64,000 nucleotides of DNA. Source: Streptomyces chromofuscus (lineage in GTDB: Bacteria > Actinomycetota > Actinomycetes > Streptomycetales > Streptomycetaceae). Position 1 is the stretch's first letter, and each line of letters starts with the position of its first letter. The DNA lies in the NCBI RefSeq assembly GCF_015160875.1, contig NZ_CP063374.1, positions 6,761,501-6,825,500 of the forward strand, in the 5' to 3' direction. The translations under genes were made by a program, and so were the position numbers. The notes beneath the pieces are model-generated. The model did not search any database. It had not been told where the DNA came from and saw nothing but the letters and a program-made list of their open reading frames with translations. Below, one piece after another: positions 16,853 to 25,631 of this stretch.

Positions 16853-17404
16853 ATGCCGCACATCGCGTCCCGTTACCTGGCGCAGGGCCCCCGCGTGGGC
16901 ATACGCCACTTCACCCACGAGGACGGCGCGGAGTTCACCGCGCGGGTCCGCGAGAGCAAGGACCTGCACCAGCCGTGGCTCTTCCCGCCGGACACCGCCG
17001 AGGACTACATCCACTACGCGGGCCGGCTGATCAAGGACCCGACGAAGGCCGGGTTCCTGGTCTGCGAGAGGGACACGGGCGCCCTCGCCGGATACATCAA
17101 CATCAACAACATCGTCCGCGGCGCGTTCCAGAGCGGTGCTCTCGGATACGGCGCCTTCGCGCACGCCGCCGGGCGGGGCCTGATGCGCGAAGGGCTGAAC
17201 CTGGTGATCGACCACGCCTTCGGGCCGCTGCGGCTGCACCGGCTGGAGATCAACGTGCAGCCCGGCAACGCCGCGTCCATCGCCCTGGCCCGCGCCTGCG
17301 GGTTCCGCCTGGAGGGCTTCTCGCCGAACATGCTCTTCATCGACGGCGCCTGGCGGGACCACGAACGCTGGGCGCTCACCGCCGAGATGCGCCACGGCAG
17401 TTGA
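16853..17404 (+). CDS. GNAT family N-acetyltransferase (RimJ/RimL-like)
   Basis: A 183-residue GNAT protein of the ribosomal-protein-alanine acetyltransferase type. The acceptor part starts VGIRHFTHEDGAEF. The family phrases are GYGAFAHAAGRGLMREGLN (the acetyl-CoA pyrophosphate loop, here degenerate relative to R/QxxGxG/A), LRLHRLEINVQPGNAASIA and ARACGFRLEG. RimJ/L-type enzymes acetylate N-terminal or side-chain amines; the substrate here is unknown. ATG at 16853. It is monocistronic, between the hydrolase remnant and a repeat-bearing spacer. Confidence 0.9.
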   Translation: MPHIASRYLAQGPRVGIRHFTHEDGAEFTARVRESKDLHQPWLFPPDTAEDYIHYAGRLIKDPTKAGFLVCERDTGALAGYININNIVRGAFQSGALGYGAFAHAAGRGLMREGLNLVIDHAFGPLRLHRLEINVQPGNAASIALARACGFRLEGFSPNMLFIDGAWRDHERWALTAEMRHGS

Positions 17405-17591
17405 TCCAACCGGCGTCGAGGCCGGTGACCGAACAGGGCACGGCGGGCGAGCGGCGCACGGACGCAGGCGCGGGCGCCGTTGCGCAATCCTGACCGCCGC
17501 CGCGTTGGGGCCGGAGGCCGGTTCGCGCTCGTCGAGGCCGGGCTGCTGCCGCCCGCCGCCCGGACGGTACGACTTCCGGACGCGGTCTCCC

Positions 17592-17680
17592 ACGCCTTGA
17601 GGGAGGGCAGGCCCGCCGCGTCCCACGTCCTGAGGGAGGGCAGGCCCGCCGCGTCCCACGTCCTGAGGGAGGGCAGGCGC
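17592..17680. repeat. 33-bp tandem repeat, about 2.7 copies
   Basis: A 33-base unit beginning ACGTCCTGAGGGAGGGCAGG and ending CCGCGTCCC is repeated at 17592, 17625 and 17658, the last copy being partial. The first two copies differ by only two bases. Thirty-three bases is 11 codons, so frames stay open through it on both strands, but no real protein is recognisable. It lies in the 360-base spacer 17405-17764, which otherwise shows only a GGGTACCC box at 17750-17757. Confidence 0.85.
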
Positions 17681-17764
17681 GGTCTCGCCCCGGCCAGGGC
17701 GTGCGGGGCGCATACCCCCCGGGAGGTGGCGTTACGCGGAGGTGGCCACGGGTACCCGACCGCC

Positions 17765-18301
17765 ATGGACCGCATGGATCATCTGGAGCACCTGGACAAG
17801 CACCTGGTGGACGAGCTGGCACAGGTCGCGCGGGAGACGATCCGCGACGAACTGCGACAGCAGACCCGCAAGCAGCGGCGCAAGGCCACGCTGTACGCCG
17901 CGTCCGGAGCCGTCGCGCTGTACGCGGGCGCGGCCGTCGCCCTGGCGGTCGGCCTGGCGCTCGCCGCCGTGCTGCCCGACTGGGCCGCCGCGCTGATCAC
18001 CGCGGCGATCCTCGCCGTGGTCGCCTACCTGCTGCGCGGCGCGGCCAGGCCGCACGCCCCCGGGACGCCGCACGGGCGCGCCGAAATGGCGGCGGACCGC
18101 GCGCACGGCGCCGCCCCGCCCGTCGGCCCCGGCAACGCGCCGTACCCGCCGGTGCCGTCCGCACCGCCCACCCCGCCCGGGCGGGCCACCGCGCCGACCG
18201 ACGCGCCGGGGGCGGACACGCCGGGGCCGGGCGCCCCGGCACCGGGCCCGCTGCTGCGGCCGGACCGCATCGACCCCGAGAACCCGCACCACCGGGCCTG
18301 A
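17765..18301 (+). CDS. phage-holin-family (holin-X type) membrane protein
   Basis: A 178-residue protein. An amphipathic helix (~1-38: HLEHLDKHLVDELAQVARE) is followed by two transmembrane helices (~43-66 and ~72-90) and a proline/alanine/glycine-rich disordered tail (~95-178). This is the layout of actinobacterial 'phage holin family' proteins, chromosomal membrane proteins whose function is mostly unproven. The ATG at 17765 is used; no strong ribosome-binding site stands at the usual distance. GGGTAC ends 9 bases before the start, so a short-leader transcript is possible. Confidence 0.75.
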   Translation: MDRMDHLEHLDKHLVDELAQVARETIRDELRQQTRKQRRKATLYAASGAVALYAGAAVALAVGLALAAVLPDWAAALITAAILAVVAYLLRGAARPHAPGTPHGRAEMAADRAHGAAPPVGPGNAPYPPVPSAPPTPPGRATAPTDAPGADTPGPGAPAPGPLLRPDRIDPENPHHRA

Positions 18302-18443
18302 CAGGGGGTGCGCAGACCCACCGAACGGAGCTTGACCGTCGTCGTGACCGGAGAGCGGGCCGGGCCACGGCGGCGGCTCCGTCGCGCGGGGCGACCGGCT
18401 CACCCTGTCGCCGGCGATCCCGTCGCAGCCGGCCGGTCCGCGG

Positions 18444-19406
18444 TCAGCGGCTCTGCTGGAGTTGGGGCAGCACCTTCGCGCGGTAGAAGTCGAAGAAGGC
18501 GCGCTGGTCCGGGCCGATCTGGTTGACGTAGATCCGGTCGAAGCCCGCCTCGGCGAACGCGCCGAGCGCGCGCACGTGCTCGTCGACGTCGTCGCCGCAG
18601 ACCGTGTTCTCCCGGATCATGTCCTCGGTGACCAGCGGCTGGAGCTGCTCGAAGTGGCGCGGCGAGGGCAGGACCTGACCCATCTCGCCGGGCAGCAGCT
18701 CGTTCGACCACAGTCGGCGGACCGTGCGGACCGCCTCGTCGCGGTCGGTGCCGTAGCAGACCTTCGTCCCGCCGCTCACCGGCTTCCCGCCCCCGCCGCC
18801 CTTGCGGAACTGCTCCACCATCGACTGCTCCGGCGTCATCGTGATGTAGCCGTCGCCCACGCGCGCCGCGAGGGCCGTCGCCTTCGGGCCGAAGCCGGAG
18901 ATGTCGATCGGGACGGGCTCGTCGGGGACCGTGTACAGGCGGGCGTTCTCCACCGTGTAGTGCGTCCCGTAGTGGCTGATCTCGTCGCCCGTGAACAGCT
19001 TGCGCATCACCTGGACGGCCTCCTCCAGCATGTCCATCCGGACGGAGGCGGGCGGCCAGGTGTGGCCGAGGATGTGCTCGTTGAGCGCCTCGCCCGTGCC
19101 CACGCCCAGGCGGAACCGCCCGTTGGTCAGCACCGCGCTGGTCGCGGCGGCCTGCGCCACCACCGCCGGGTGGATGCGGACCGTCGGGCAGGTCACCGCC
19201 GTCTCGACCGGCAGGGACACCGCCTGGGAGATCGCGCCGATCACCGACCACACGAACGGGCTCTGCCCCTGGGCGTCGTTCCACGGGTGGTAGTGGTCCG
19301 AGATCCACAGGGACTCGAATCCGGCCTGCTCGGCCATCCGCGCCTGCTCCACCAACTCCGCGGGGCCGAACTCCTCACAGGACAGGAAACAGCCGTACTC
19401 GGGCAT
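18444..19406 (-). CDS. LLM-class F420-dependent oxidoreductase
   Basis: A 320-residue luciferase-like monooxygenase-fold enzyme. The signature segments are FESLWISDHYHPWNDAQGQS, GRFRLGVGTGEALNEHILG and IDISGFGPKATALAARVGDG, typical of the group named F420-dependent G6P-dehydrogenase-like (TIGR03557 type). The cofactor is expected to be F420; the substrate is unknown. The ATG at 19406 has GGAGGT 7 bases upstream, which excludes longer in-frame starts. It converges with the holin-like gene and diverges from the NDH-2-like operon across ~160 bases. Confidence 0.9.
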   Translation of the reverse strand: MPEYGCFLSCEEFGPAELVEQARMAEQAGFESLWISDHYHPWNDAQGQSPFVWSVIGAISQAVSLPVETAVTCPTVRIHPAVVAQAAATSAVLTNGRFRLGVGTGEALNEHILGHTWPPASVRMDMLEEAVQVMRKLFTGDEISHYGTHYTVENARLYTVPDEPVPIDISGFGPKATALAARVGDGYITMTPEQSMVEQFRKGGGGGKPVSGGTKVCYGTDRDEAVRTVRRLWSNELLPGEMGQVLPSPRHFEQLQPLVTEDMIRENTVCGDDVDEHVRALGAFAEAGFDRIYVNQIGPDQRAFFDFYRAKVLPQLQQSR

Positions 19407-19569
19407 GGGCGGCACCTCCGCGTCAGGCGCTGCGGGGCAGGTCGCCGGCCGGGTAACCGGCCTCCGGGGCGGCAAACGCCCGGCCGAACGGGGGGTCCGC
19501 CCGGGTTTGGGTGCCCTGACCAGGGGGACGCGGAAAACCTCGTACGAGACGACCGCCGGAGGCGAAACC

Positions 19570-21129
19570 GTGAGTCGACCCCGCATCGTGATCGTCGGTG
19601 CCGGCTTCGCCGGCTACCGGACGGCCCGCGAACTGTCGCGGCTGTCCCGGGGCAAGGCCGACATCACCCTGCTCAACCCGACCGACTACTTTCTGTATCT
19701 GCCGCTGCTGCCCCAGGTGGCCGCCGGGATCCTGGAGCCGCGCCGGGTGACCGTCTCCATCTCCAGCACCCTGCCACGGGTGCGGCTCGTCCTCGGCGAG
19801 GCCGACGGCATCGACCTCGACGCGCGGACCGTGCACTACTCCGACCCCGAGGGCGGGAGCGGCACGCTGGAGTACGACCGGCTGGTGCTCGCCGCCGGCA
19901 GCGTCAACAAACTGTTGCCCATCCCCGGCGTCGCCGAGCACGCGCACGGCTTCCGCGGCCTGCCCGAGGCGCTGTACCTGCGCGACCACGTGACCCGGCA
20001 GGTGGAACTGGCGGCCGCCGCCGCCGACCCCAAGAGCTGTGCCTCTCGCTGCACCTTCGTGGTGGTCGGCGCCGGCTACACCGGGACCGAGGTCGCCGCG
20101 CACGGGCAGATGTTCACCGACGCGCAGGTGCGCAAGCAGCCCCTGCGCGAGGGCATGCGGCCCCGCTGGATCCTGCTGGACATCGCCCCGCGGGTCCTGC
20201 CCGAGTTGGACGAACGGCTCTCCCGCACCGCCGACCGGGTGCTGCGGCAGCGCGGTGTCGACGTGCGGATGGGGACCTCCGTGAAGGAGGCCACGCACGG
20301 CGGGGTGCTGCTCACCGACGGCGAGTACGTCGAGACCCGCACGCTCGTGTGGTGCGTGGGCGTCCGGCCCGACCCCCTCGCCCAGTCCCTCGAACTGCCC
20401 ATGGAACGCGGGCGGCTGCTCGTCGACCCGTACCTGCAGGTGCCGGGCCGCCCCGAGGTGTTCGCCGTCGGGGACGCCGCCGCCGTGCCCGACCTCGACA
20501 ACCCCGGTCAGTACACGCCGATGACGGCACAGCACGCCTGGCGCCACGGCAAGGTGTGCGCCCTCAACATCGCCGCGTCGTTCGGGGTGGGGGAGCGGCG
20601 GGCCTACCGGCACCGGGACCTGGGCTTCGTGGTGGACCTGGGCGGTGCCAAGGCGGCGGCGAACCCGCTGGGCGTGCCGCTGTCCGGGATCGCCGCCGGC
20701 GCGGTCACCCGCGGCTATCACCTCGCCGCCATGCCGGGGAACCGGGTGCGGGTGGCCGCGGACTGGCTGCTGGACGCGATGCTGCCGCGCCAGGCCGTGC
20801 AGTTGGGGCTCGTCCGCTCCTGGTCGGTGCCGCTGGACACGTCGTCGCCGGAGCTGGTGCGCGTGCCGAACGGGGCGGAGCCGCGGTCCGGGACCGCCGG
20901 TGGCGCCCGGAAGGGACCCGGCGCCGCGGCGTCCCCCGACGCCGACGCCGACTCCGCGAGGAACCGGCCGGGACAGGAGCCCGCGAAGAACCAGCCCGGC
21001 GGCGAACCGGCCCGCAACCAGCCCGGCGAGGAGCCGCCCGAGGGCGGGCCCGCCGGCGAGCCCGGCGCGGACCACCCCGCCCCGGGCCCCGTGAAGCGCA
21101 CCGACACCCCCGACGAAGGAGACCGATGA
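19570..21129 (+). CDS. NAD(P)/FAD-dependent oxidoreductase (type II NADH dehydrogenase-like)
   Basis: A 519-residue two-dinucleotide-binding flavoprotein. It has the FAD motif IVIVGAGFAGYRTAREL (~5-21), the NAD(P) motif FVVVGAGYTGTEVAAHGQ (~163-180), and VFAVGDAAAVPD (~299) closing the FAD site. The body ends near 430. The remaining ~85 residues are a disordered Pro/Glu/Asn tail with an imperfect repeat around EPAKNQPGGEPARNQPGEEP, unusual for NDH-2. NDH-2 enzymes pass electrons from NADH to quinone at the membrane face. The GTG at 19570 has GGAGG 8 bases upstream. It overlaps the transketolase start by 4 bases (ATGA). Confidence 0.88.
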   Translation: MSRPRIVIVGAGFAGYRTARELSRLSRGKADITLLNPTDYFLYLPLLPQVAAGILEPRRVTVSISSTLPRVRLVLGEADGIDLDARTVHYSDPEGGSGTLEYDRLVLAAGSVNKLLPIPGVAEHAHGFRGLPEALYLRDHVTRQVELAAAAADPKSCASRCTFVVVGAGYTGTEVAAHGQMFTDAQVRKQPLREGMRPRWILLDIAPRVLPELDERLSRTADRVLRQRGVDVRMGTSVKEATHGGVLLTDGEYVETRTLVWCVGVRPDPLAQSLELPMERGRLLVDPYLQVPGRPEVFAVGDAAAVPDLDNPGQYTPMTAQHAWRHGKVCALNIAASFGVGERRAYRHRDLGFVVDLGGAKAAANPLGVPLSGIAAGAVTRGYHLAAMPGNRVRVAADWLLDAMLPRQAVQLGLVRSWSVPLDTSSPELVRVPNGAEPRSGTAGGARKGPGAAASPDADADSARNRPGQEPAKNQPGGEPARNQPGEEPPEGGPAGEPGADHPAPGPVKRTDTPDEGDR

Positions 21130-22973
21130 ACACCCGTGAACTCGTCGAGCTGGGCCAGCAGCTGCGCGTGGACAGCGTGCGGGTCTCCGCCGCCGCAGGT
21201 TCCGGGCATCCGACGTCGTCGATGTCCGCCGCCGACCTGATGGCCGTACTCCTGGCCAACCACCTGCGCTACGACTTCGAGCGTCCGGACCACCCGGGCA
21301 ACGACCGCTTCGTGCTGTCCAAGGGACACGCCTCGCCGCTGCTGTACTCGGCCTACAAGGCGGCCGGCGCCGTCGACGACGCGGAGCTGCTCACCTTCCG
21401 GGCGCTGGGCAGCCGGCTCGAGGGGCACCCGACACCGCAGCGGCTGCCGTGGGTCGAGACGGCCACCGGATCGTTGGGGCAGGGCCTGCCGGTCGGCGTG
21501 GGGATCGCCCTGTCCGGCGGGCGGCTCGACCGCACGGACTACCGGGTGTGGGTGCTGTGCGGGGACAGTGAGCTGGCCGAGGGCTCCGTGTGGGAGGCCG
21601 CCGAGCACGCCGCGTTCGAGCACCTGGACAACCTCACCGCGATCGTCGACGTCAACCGGCTGGGCCAGCGCGGACCCACCCGGCACGGCCACGACCTCGA
21701 CGCCTACGCCCGCCGCTTCCAGGCCTTCGGCTGGCACACCATCGAGATCGACGGGCACGACGTGGACGCGATCGACCGGGCGTACGGGGAGGCCATCTCG
21801 ACCAAGGGCCAGCCGACCGCCGTCCTCGCCCGCACCTTCAAGGGCAAGGGCGTCGAGGCCGTCCAGGACCGTGAGGGGCTGCACGGCAAGCCGCTGCCCG
21901 ACGCCGACGAGGCCATCGCCGAACTCGGCGGCCGCCGCGAGCTGCGCGTCACGGTGCAGGAGCCGCCCGCCGCGCGCCTGCTGCACGCCGTCGGCGAGAA
22001 GCACGTCGAGCTGCCCCGCTTCGACCTGGGCGAGGAGGTGGCGACCCGGGACGCCTACGGCAAGGCACTGGCCGCCCTCGGCGCCGGACGCGAGGACGTC
22101 GTCGCCCTCGACGGCGAGGTCAGCGACTCCACACGGGCCGAGGCCTTCGCCAAGGAGTACCCCGAGCGCTTCTTCGAGTGCTACATCGCCGAGCAGCAGA
22201 TGGTCGCCGCCGCGGTGGGCCTGTCCACGCGCGGCTGGGTGCCGTACGCCTCCTCGTTCGCGGCCTTCCTCACGCGTGCGTACGACTTCGTCCGCATGGC
22301 CTCCGTCAGCGGGGCCGGGATCAACCTGGTCGGTTCGCACGCGGGCGTCGCGATCGGGCAGGACGGGCCCTCGCAGATGGGCCTGGAGGACCTGGCGATG
22401 TTCCGGGCCGTGCACGGCTCGACCGTGCTGTACCCGTGCGACGCCAACCAGACCGCCCGGCTCGTCGCCGCCATGGCCGACCTGGACGGCATCCGCTACC
22501 TGCGCACCTCGCGCGGCAGGAGCAGGGTGATCTACGGACCCGACGAGGAGTTCCCGGTGGGCGGCAGCAAGGTGCTGCGCTCCTCCGGGACCGACCGGCT
22601 GACCCTGGTCGCGGCGGGCGTCACCGTCCCCGAGGCGCTGGCCGCCGCCGGCGCGCTGGACCGCGAGGGCATCCAGGTGCGGGTGATCGACCTGTATTCG
22701 GTCAAGCCCGTCGACCGGCTGACGTTGCGTCAGGCCGCCGAGGACACCGGCTGCCTCATCACCGTCGAGGACCACCACGAGGAGGGCGGTCTCGGTGACG
22801 CGGTCCTCGACGCCTTCCTCGACGGCCGTCCCGTGCCCCGGCTGGTGCGTCTCGCGGTGCGGACGATGCCGGGGTCCGCCGCGCCCGACGAGCAGCTGCA
22901 CGCCGCGGGCATCGACGCCGAGTCCATCGCCGCCGCCGTCCAACTGCTGGTGGAGCAGGCGGTCGTACGGTGA
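21126..22973 (+). CDS. transketolase
   Basis: A 615-residue thiamine-diphosphate enzyme. Features in order: VSAAAGSGHPTSSMSAADLM, SKGHASPLLY, the GDSELAEGSVWEA motif (Mg/ThDP binding), a pyrimidine domain with ECYIAEQQMVAAAVGLS (the catalytic Glu), and a C-terminal domain around TVEDHHEEGGLGDAV. It is slightly shorter than classical transketolases (~660) and resembles the actinobacterial second-copy type. It moves two-carbon units in the pentose phosphate pathway. It is coupled by 4-base overlaps to both neighbours, so co-expression is expected. Confidence 0.92.
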   Translation: MNTRELVELGQQLRVDSVRVSAAAGSGHPTSSMSAADLMAVLLANHLRYDFERPDHPGNDRFVLSKGHASPLLYSAYKAAGAVDDAELLTFRALGSRLEGHPTPQRLPWVETATGSLGQGLPVGVGIALSGGRLDRTDYRVWVLCGDSELAEGSVWEAAEHAAFEHLDNLTAIVDVNRLGQRGPTRHGHDLDAYARRFQAFGWHTIEIDGHDVDAIDRAYGEAISTKGQPTAVLARTFKGKGVEAVQDREGLHGKPLPDADEAIAELGGRRELRVTVQEPPAARLLHAVGEKHVELPRFDLGEEVATRDAYGKALAALGAGREDVVALDGEVSDSTRAEAFAKEYPERFFECYIAEQQMVAAAVGLSTRGWVPYASSFAAFLTRAYDFVRMASVSGAGINLVGSHAGVAIGQDGPSQMGLEDLAMFRAVHGSTVLYPCDANQTARLVAAMADLDGIRYLRTSRGRSRVIYGPDEEFPVGGSKVLRSSGTDRLTLVAAGVTVPEALAAAGALDREGIQVRVIDLYSVKPVDRLTLRQAAEDTGCLITVEDHHEEGGLGDAVLDAFLDGRPVPRLVRLAVRTMPGSAAPDEQLHAAGIDAESIAAAVQLLVEQAVVR

Positions 22974-23896
22974 GCGGTGCCGACGCCGTCACCGTGCGGG
23001 CGGGCCGGCGCACGGTCGAGGTGCACCGGCCGGACAAGCTGCTCTTCCCCGGCGGCGGCGAGGCCAAGGAGTACACCAAGCGGGACCTCGTCGACTACTA
23101 CCGGGCCGTCGCGCCGTTCATGCTGCCGCACCTGCGGGGCCGTCCGCTGATGCTCCAGCGGCATCCGGACGGCCTCGACGGCCCCCAATTCATGCAGAAG
23201 AACACGCCGGAGAGCTACCCGGAGTGGATCACCCGCGTCGAGGTGCCCAAGGAGGGCGGCACCGTCCGCCACACCGTCTGCGACGACGCCGCCACCCTCG
23301 TCCACCTCGCCGACCAGGCGTGCCTCACGCTGCACCGCTGGCTCTCCCGGTCCGACCGGCTCGACCGGCCGGACCGCATGGTGTTCGACCTGGACCCCTC
23401 CGGCGACTCCTTCGCGCCCGTGCGCGAGGCCGCCTGGCAGCTCGCGGACCTGCTCGACGAACTGAGGCTGCCGTCGGCGCTGATGACCACCGGCTCGCGC
23501 GGACTGCATGTCGTCGTGCCGCTCAACGGGCACCACGACTTCGACGAGGTGCGCGCGTTCGCCCGGGACGTCGCCGACACCCTGGCCGCCGCGCACCCCG
23601 ACCGGCTCACCACCGCCGCCCGCAAGAAGGACCGCGGCGAGCGGCTCTACCTCGACGTGCAGCGCAACGGCTACGCGCAGACCGCCGTCGTGCCCTTCTC
23701 CGTACGGGCCCGGCCCGGCGCGCCGGTCGCCGTGCCCGTGGCCTGGGACCAGCTCGACCACCCTGGCTTCGGCCCGCGCCGCTGGACCCTCGCCGACGCC
23801 GTCGACCAGGCACGCACCAACCCCTGGGCCGGCGTGCCGAACCGCGGCCGCTCCCTCGGGCCGGCCCGGCGCAGGCTCAACGCCCTGCGCGGCTGA
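22970..23896 (+). CDS. LigD-type primase-polymerase domain protein (NHEJ)
   Basis: A 308-residue stand-alone polymerase domain of the bacterial NHEJ LigD (eukaryotic-type primase) family. Features are the opening HRPDKLLFPGGG, QRHPDGLDGPQFMQKN, the catalytic carboxylates in MVFDLDPSGD, the TGSRGLHVVVPL motif (His) and NGYAQTAVVPFSVRARPGAPV (third carboxylate region and arginines). Such enzymes add nucleotides, preferably ribonucleotides, at double-strand breaks together with Ku and a ligase. The GTG at 22970 overlaps the transketolase stop (GTGA). Neither ku nor a ligase domain is adjacent. Confidence 0.93.
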   Translation: MSGADAVTVRAGRRTVEVHRPDKLLFPGGGEAKEYTKRDLVDYYRAVAPFMLPHLRGRPLMLQRHPDGLDGPQFMQKNTPESYPEWITRVEVPKEGGTVRHTVCDDAATLVHLADQACLTLHRWLSRSDRLDRPDRMVFDLDPSGDSFAPVREAAWQLADLLDELRLPSALMTTGSRGLHVVVPLNGHHDFDEVRAFARDVADTLAAAHPDRLTTAARKKDRGERLYLDVQRNGYAQTAVVPFSVRARPGAPVAVPVAWDQLDHPGFGPRRWTLADAVDQARTNPWAGVPNRGRSLGPARRRLNALRG

Positions 23897-23906
23897 ACCC
23901 GCGCAG
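23885..23906 (+). terminator. hairpin at the end of the LigD-polymerase gene
   Basis: A perfect 8-base inverted repeat CTGCGCGG (23885-23892) / CCGCGCAG (23899-23906), with the TGA stop in its loop. It separates the oxidoreductase operon from the gas vesicle operon. Confidence 0.5.
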
Positions 23907-24031
23907 CACCAGGTGTGCGTGGGCGACACATGCACCGCCCCTGCGCAGGCGTGATGCGCCCGGCCGCGAAAGCGTGCGCCTTCAGAAGGTTTGGCCAACG
24001 AAGCAGCGGCCACCCGAAGTTCGAGGTGGCC

Positions 24032-24385
24032 ATGTCGAACACAAAGAACACGTCAGATTCGCAGAATTCACGTAACTCCCCCAAGGAGCAGGACGACAGT
24101 CCGGCGGACGACCGGCCGAGCCCCATGCAGGTACTGCGCAACGCGCGCACTCAGCTGGCGGAGCTCACCGGTATGGCCCCCGAGAACGTGTCGTCCTTCG
24201 AACAGACCGAGGACGGCTGGTCCTTGGAGGTCGAGGTCCTCGAACTGCCCCGGGTGCCCGACACGATGAGCCTGATGGCGAGCTACCAGGTCGACCTGGA
24301 CCCCGACGGACAGCTCACCGGCTACCGGCGCGTTCGCCGTTACGAGCGCGGGCGGGCCGACTCACACAGGCCGGGCGGCCGCTAG
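24032..24385 (+). CDS. gvpO: gas vesicle protein GvpO
   Basis: A 117-residue protein: a Ser/Asn/Asp-rich disordered N-terminus (~1-35), then the GvpO domain with a helix (QVLRNARTQLAELTG) and strands (DGWSLEVEVLELPRVP, MASYQVDLDPDG, RRVRRYERGR). GvpO is a small accessory protein needed for gas vesicle formation in haloarchaea. It is first in the streptomycete order O-A-F-G-Y-Z-J-L-S-K. The ATG at 24032 has GAGGT 5 bases before it; a longer in-frame start at 23915 lacks support. The N-terminal stretch has unusually low GC for the window. Confidence 0.9.
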   Translation: MSNTKNTSDSQNSRNSPKEQDDSPADDRPSPMQVLRNARTQLAELTGMAPENVSSFEQTEDGWSLEVEVLELPRVPDTMSLMASYQVDLDPDGQLTGYRRVRRYERGRADSHRPGGR

Positions 24386-24431
24386 GCCGCCCACCCGGAG
24401 CCACACCCAACGGATAGGAGGAACAGCCGGC

Positions 24432-24857
24432 ATGACCGTTGTACCGGCACAGCAGACCGGCGGTGGAGGCGGCAGCAGCGGCCTCTACGACGTGCTTGAA
24501 CTCGTTCTCGACAGGGGGCTCGTGATCGACGCCTTCGTCCGCGTCTCCCTGGTCGGCATCGAGATCCTGAAGATCGACGTCCGGGTCGTCGTCGCCAGCG
24601 TCGACACCTACCTGCGCTTCGCCGAGGCGTGCAACCGGCTCGACCTGGAGGCCGGCCCGCGCAAGAGCCCCGGCCTGCCCGACGTCGTCGGTCAGATCAC
24701 CGAGTCCGGCGCGCGCGGCAAGTCCAAGGGCGCGCTGTCCGGCGCCGCGCAGACCATATCCGACGCCTTCAAGCAGGCCCGCGACGAGGGTGAGGCCGAG
24801 CCCCGGCCGCGCGCCCGCAGGACCACGTCCACGCGCCGCAGGGAGGAGCAGGAGTGA
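24432..24857 (+). CDS. gvpA: gas vesicle structural protein GvpA
   Basis: A 141-residue protein. Residues ~16-72 are the GvpA core: LYDVLELVLDRGLVIDAFVR, SLVGIEILKIDVRVVVASV, then DTYLRFAEA, the helix-strand-strand-helix unit that forms the ribbed vesicle wall. Canonical GvpA is ~70-75 residues. This one adds a ~70-residue tail rich in Lys, Ser and Arg (SGARGKSKGALSGAAQTISD onward), as in actinobacterial homologues. TAGGAGGAA lies 10 bases before the ATG. Its stop overlaps the next gene by 4 bases. Confidence 0.93.
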   Translation: MTVVPAQQTGGGGGSSGLYDVLELVLDRGLVIDAFVRVSLVGIEILKIDVRVVVASVDTYLRFAEACNRLDLEAGPRKSPGLPDVVGQITESGARGKSKGALSGAAQTISDAFKQARDEGEAEPRPRARRTTSTRRREEQE

Positions 24858-25627
24858 GCACCTACGTCTACGGCATCACCGCGAGCGCGCACCCCGCCCT
24901 CCCCGACGGCATGGGCGGCGTCGGCGACCCGGCCCGGCCCGTGCGCATCCTGAAGGAGGGCGACCTGGCGGCGATCGTCAGCGACGCGCCCGAGGGGCTG
25001 CGCCCCAAGCGCAAGGATCTGCTGGCCCATCAGAACGTGCTCGCGGAGGCCGGGTCGGCCGGATGCGTGCTGCCGATGCGGTTCGGCAGCGTCGCTCAGG
25101 ACGACACGGCGGTCACGGGCGTGCTCGCCGAGCGCGCCGAGCACTACAAGGAGCGCCTGACAGCACTGGACGGGCGCATCGAGTACAACATCAAGGCCAA
25201 CCACGTCGAGGAAGCGGTCCTGCACCACGTGATGGCCGAGAGCCCCGAGATCCGCGCGCTCGCCGAGGCCAACCGCACGTCCGGGGGCGGCAGTTACGAG
25301 GACAAGATCCGGCTCGGAGAGATGGTCGCGGCCGCGGTCAAGGCCAAGGAGGCCGGGGACGCCCACGCGCTCCAGCAGGCCCTGGAGCCGGTCGCGGAGG
25401 CGGTCAGCGTGGGCCCGGAGTCCACCGGCTGGCTGGCCAACGTGTCGTTCCTCGTGGACCGGGGGTCGGCGGAGAACTTCCTGGCCGCCGTGGAGCAGGC
25501 CCGCAAGGACCTGCCGCACCTGGAGGTGCGGGTGAACGGCCCGCTGCCCCCGTACAGCTTCGTCGAGCCCGGCCCCGCCGAGCCGGCGGGCAGCACGGCC
25601 GGCGGCGCGGAGACCGGGGCCGGGTGA
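24854..25627 (+). CDS. gvpF: gas vesicle protein GvpF
   Basis: A 257-residue GvpL/GvpF-family protein starting STYVYGITASAHPAL, with VLPMRFGSVAQDD, RIEYNIKANHVEEA and a second ferredoxin-like part ending VRVNGPLPPYSFVEP. GvpF contacts GvpA and is thought to chaperone or nucleate assembly. The GTG at 24854 overlaps the gvpA stop. A short Ala/Gly-rich tail follows the domain. A GvpL paralogue lies at 27998. Confidence 0.93.
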   Translation: MSTYVYGITASAHPALPDGMGGVGDPARPVRILKEGDLAAIVSDAPEGLRPKRKDLLAHQNVLAEAGSAGCVLPMRFGSVAQDDTAVTGVLAERAEHYKERLTALDGRIEYNIKANHVEEAVLHHVMAESPEIRALAEANRTSGGGSYEDKIRLGEMVAAAVKAKEAGDAHALQQALEPVAEAVSVGPESTGWLANVSFLVDRGSAENFLAAVEQARKDLPHLEVRVNGPLPPYSFVEPGPAEPAGSTAGGAETGAG

Positions 25628-25631
25628 GGAC

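Noticed and set aside
17592..17680. CRISPR array
   Set aside because: The 33-base units follow one another with no unique spacers, there are fewer than three full copies, and no cas gene is near.
17014..17775. A minus-strand protein with an 11-residue tandem repeat over the 33-bp repeats
   Set aside because: The frame overlaps the GNAT gene for much of its length, has no ribosome-binding site, and its repeats only reflect the DNA repeat.
17765..18301. Prophage holin, hence a prophage in this region
   Set aside because: The gene belongs to the chromosomal holin-X-like family of actinobacteria. No capsid, tail, integrase or lysin genes are nearby.
19500..19569. SigB-type promoter before the NDH-2-like gene (GTTT then GGGGGA)
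   Set aside because: The -10 match to GGGTAY is poor, so it is not listed as a feature.
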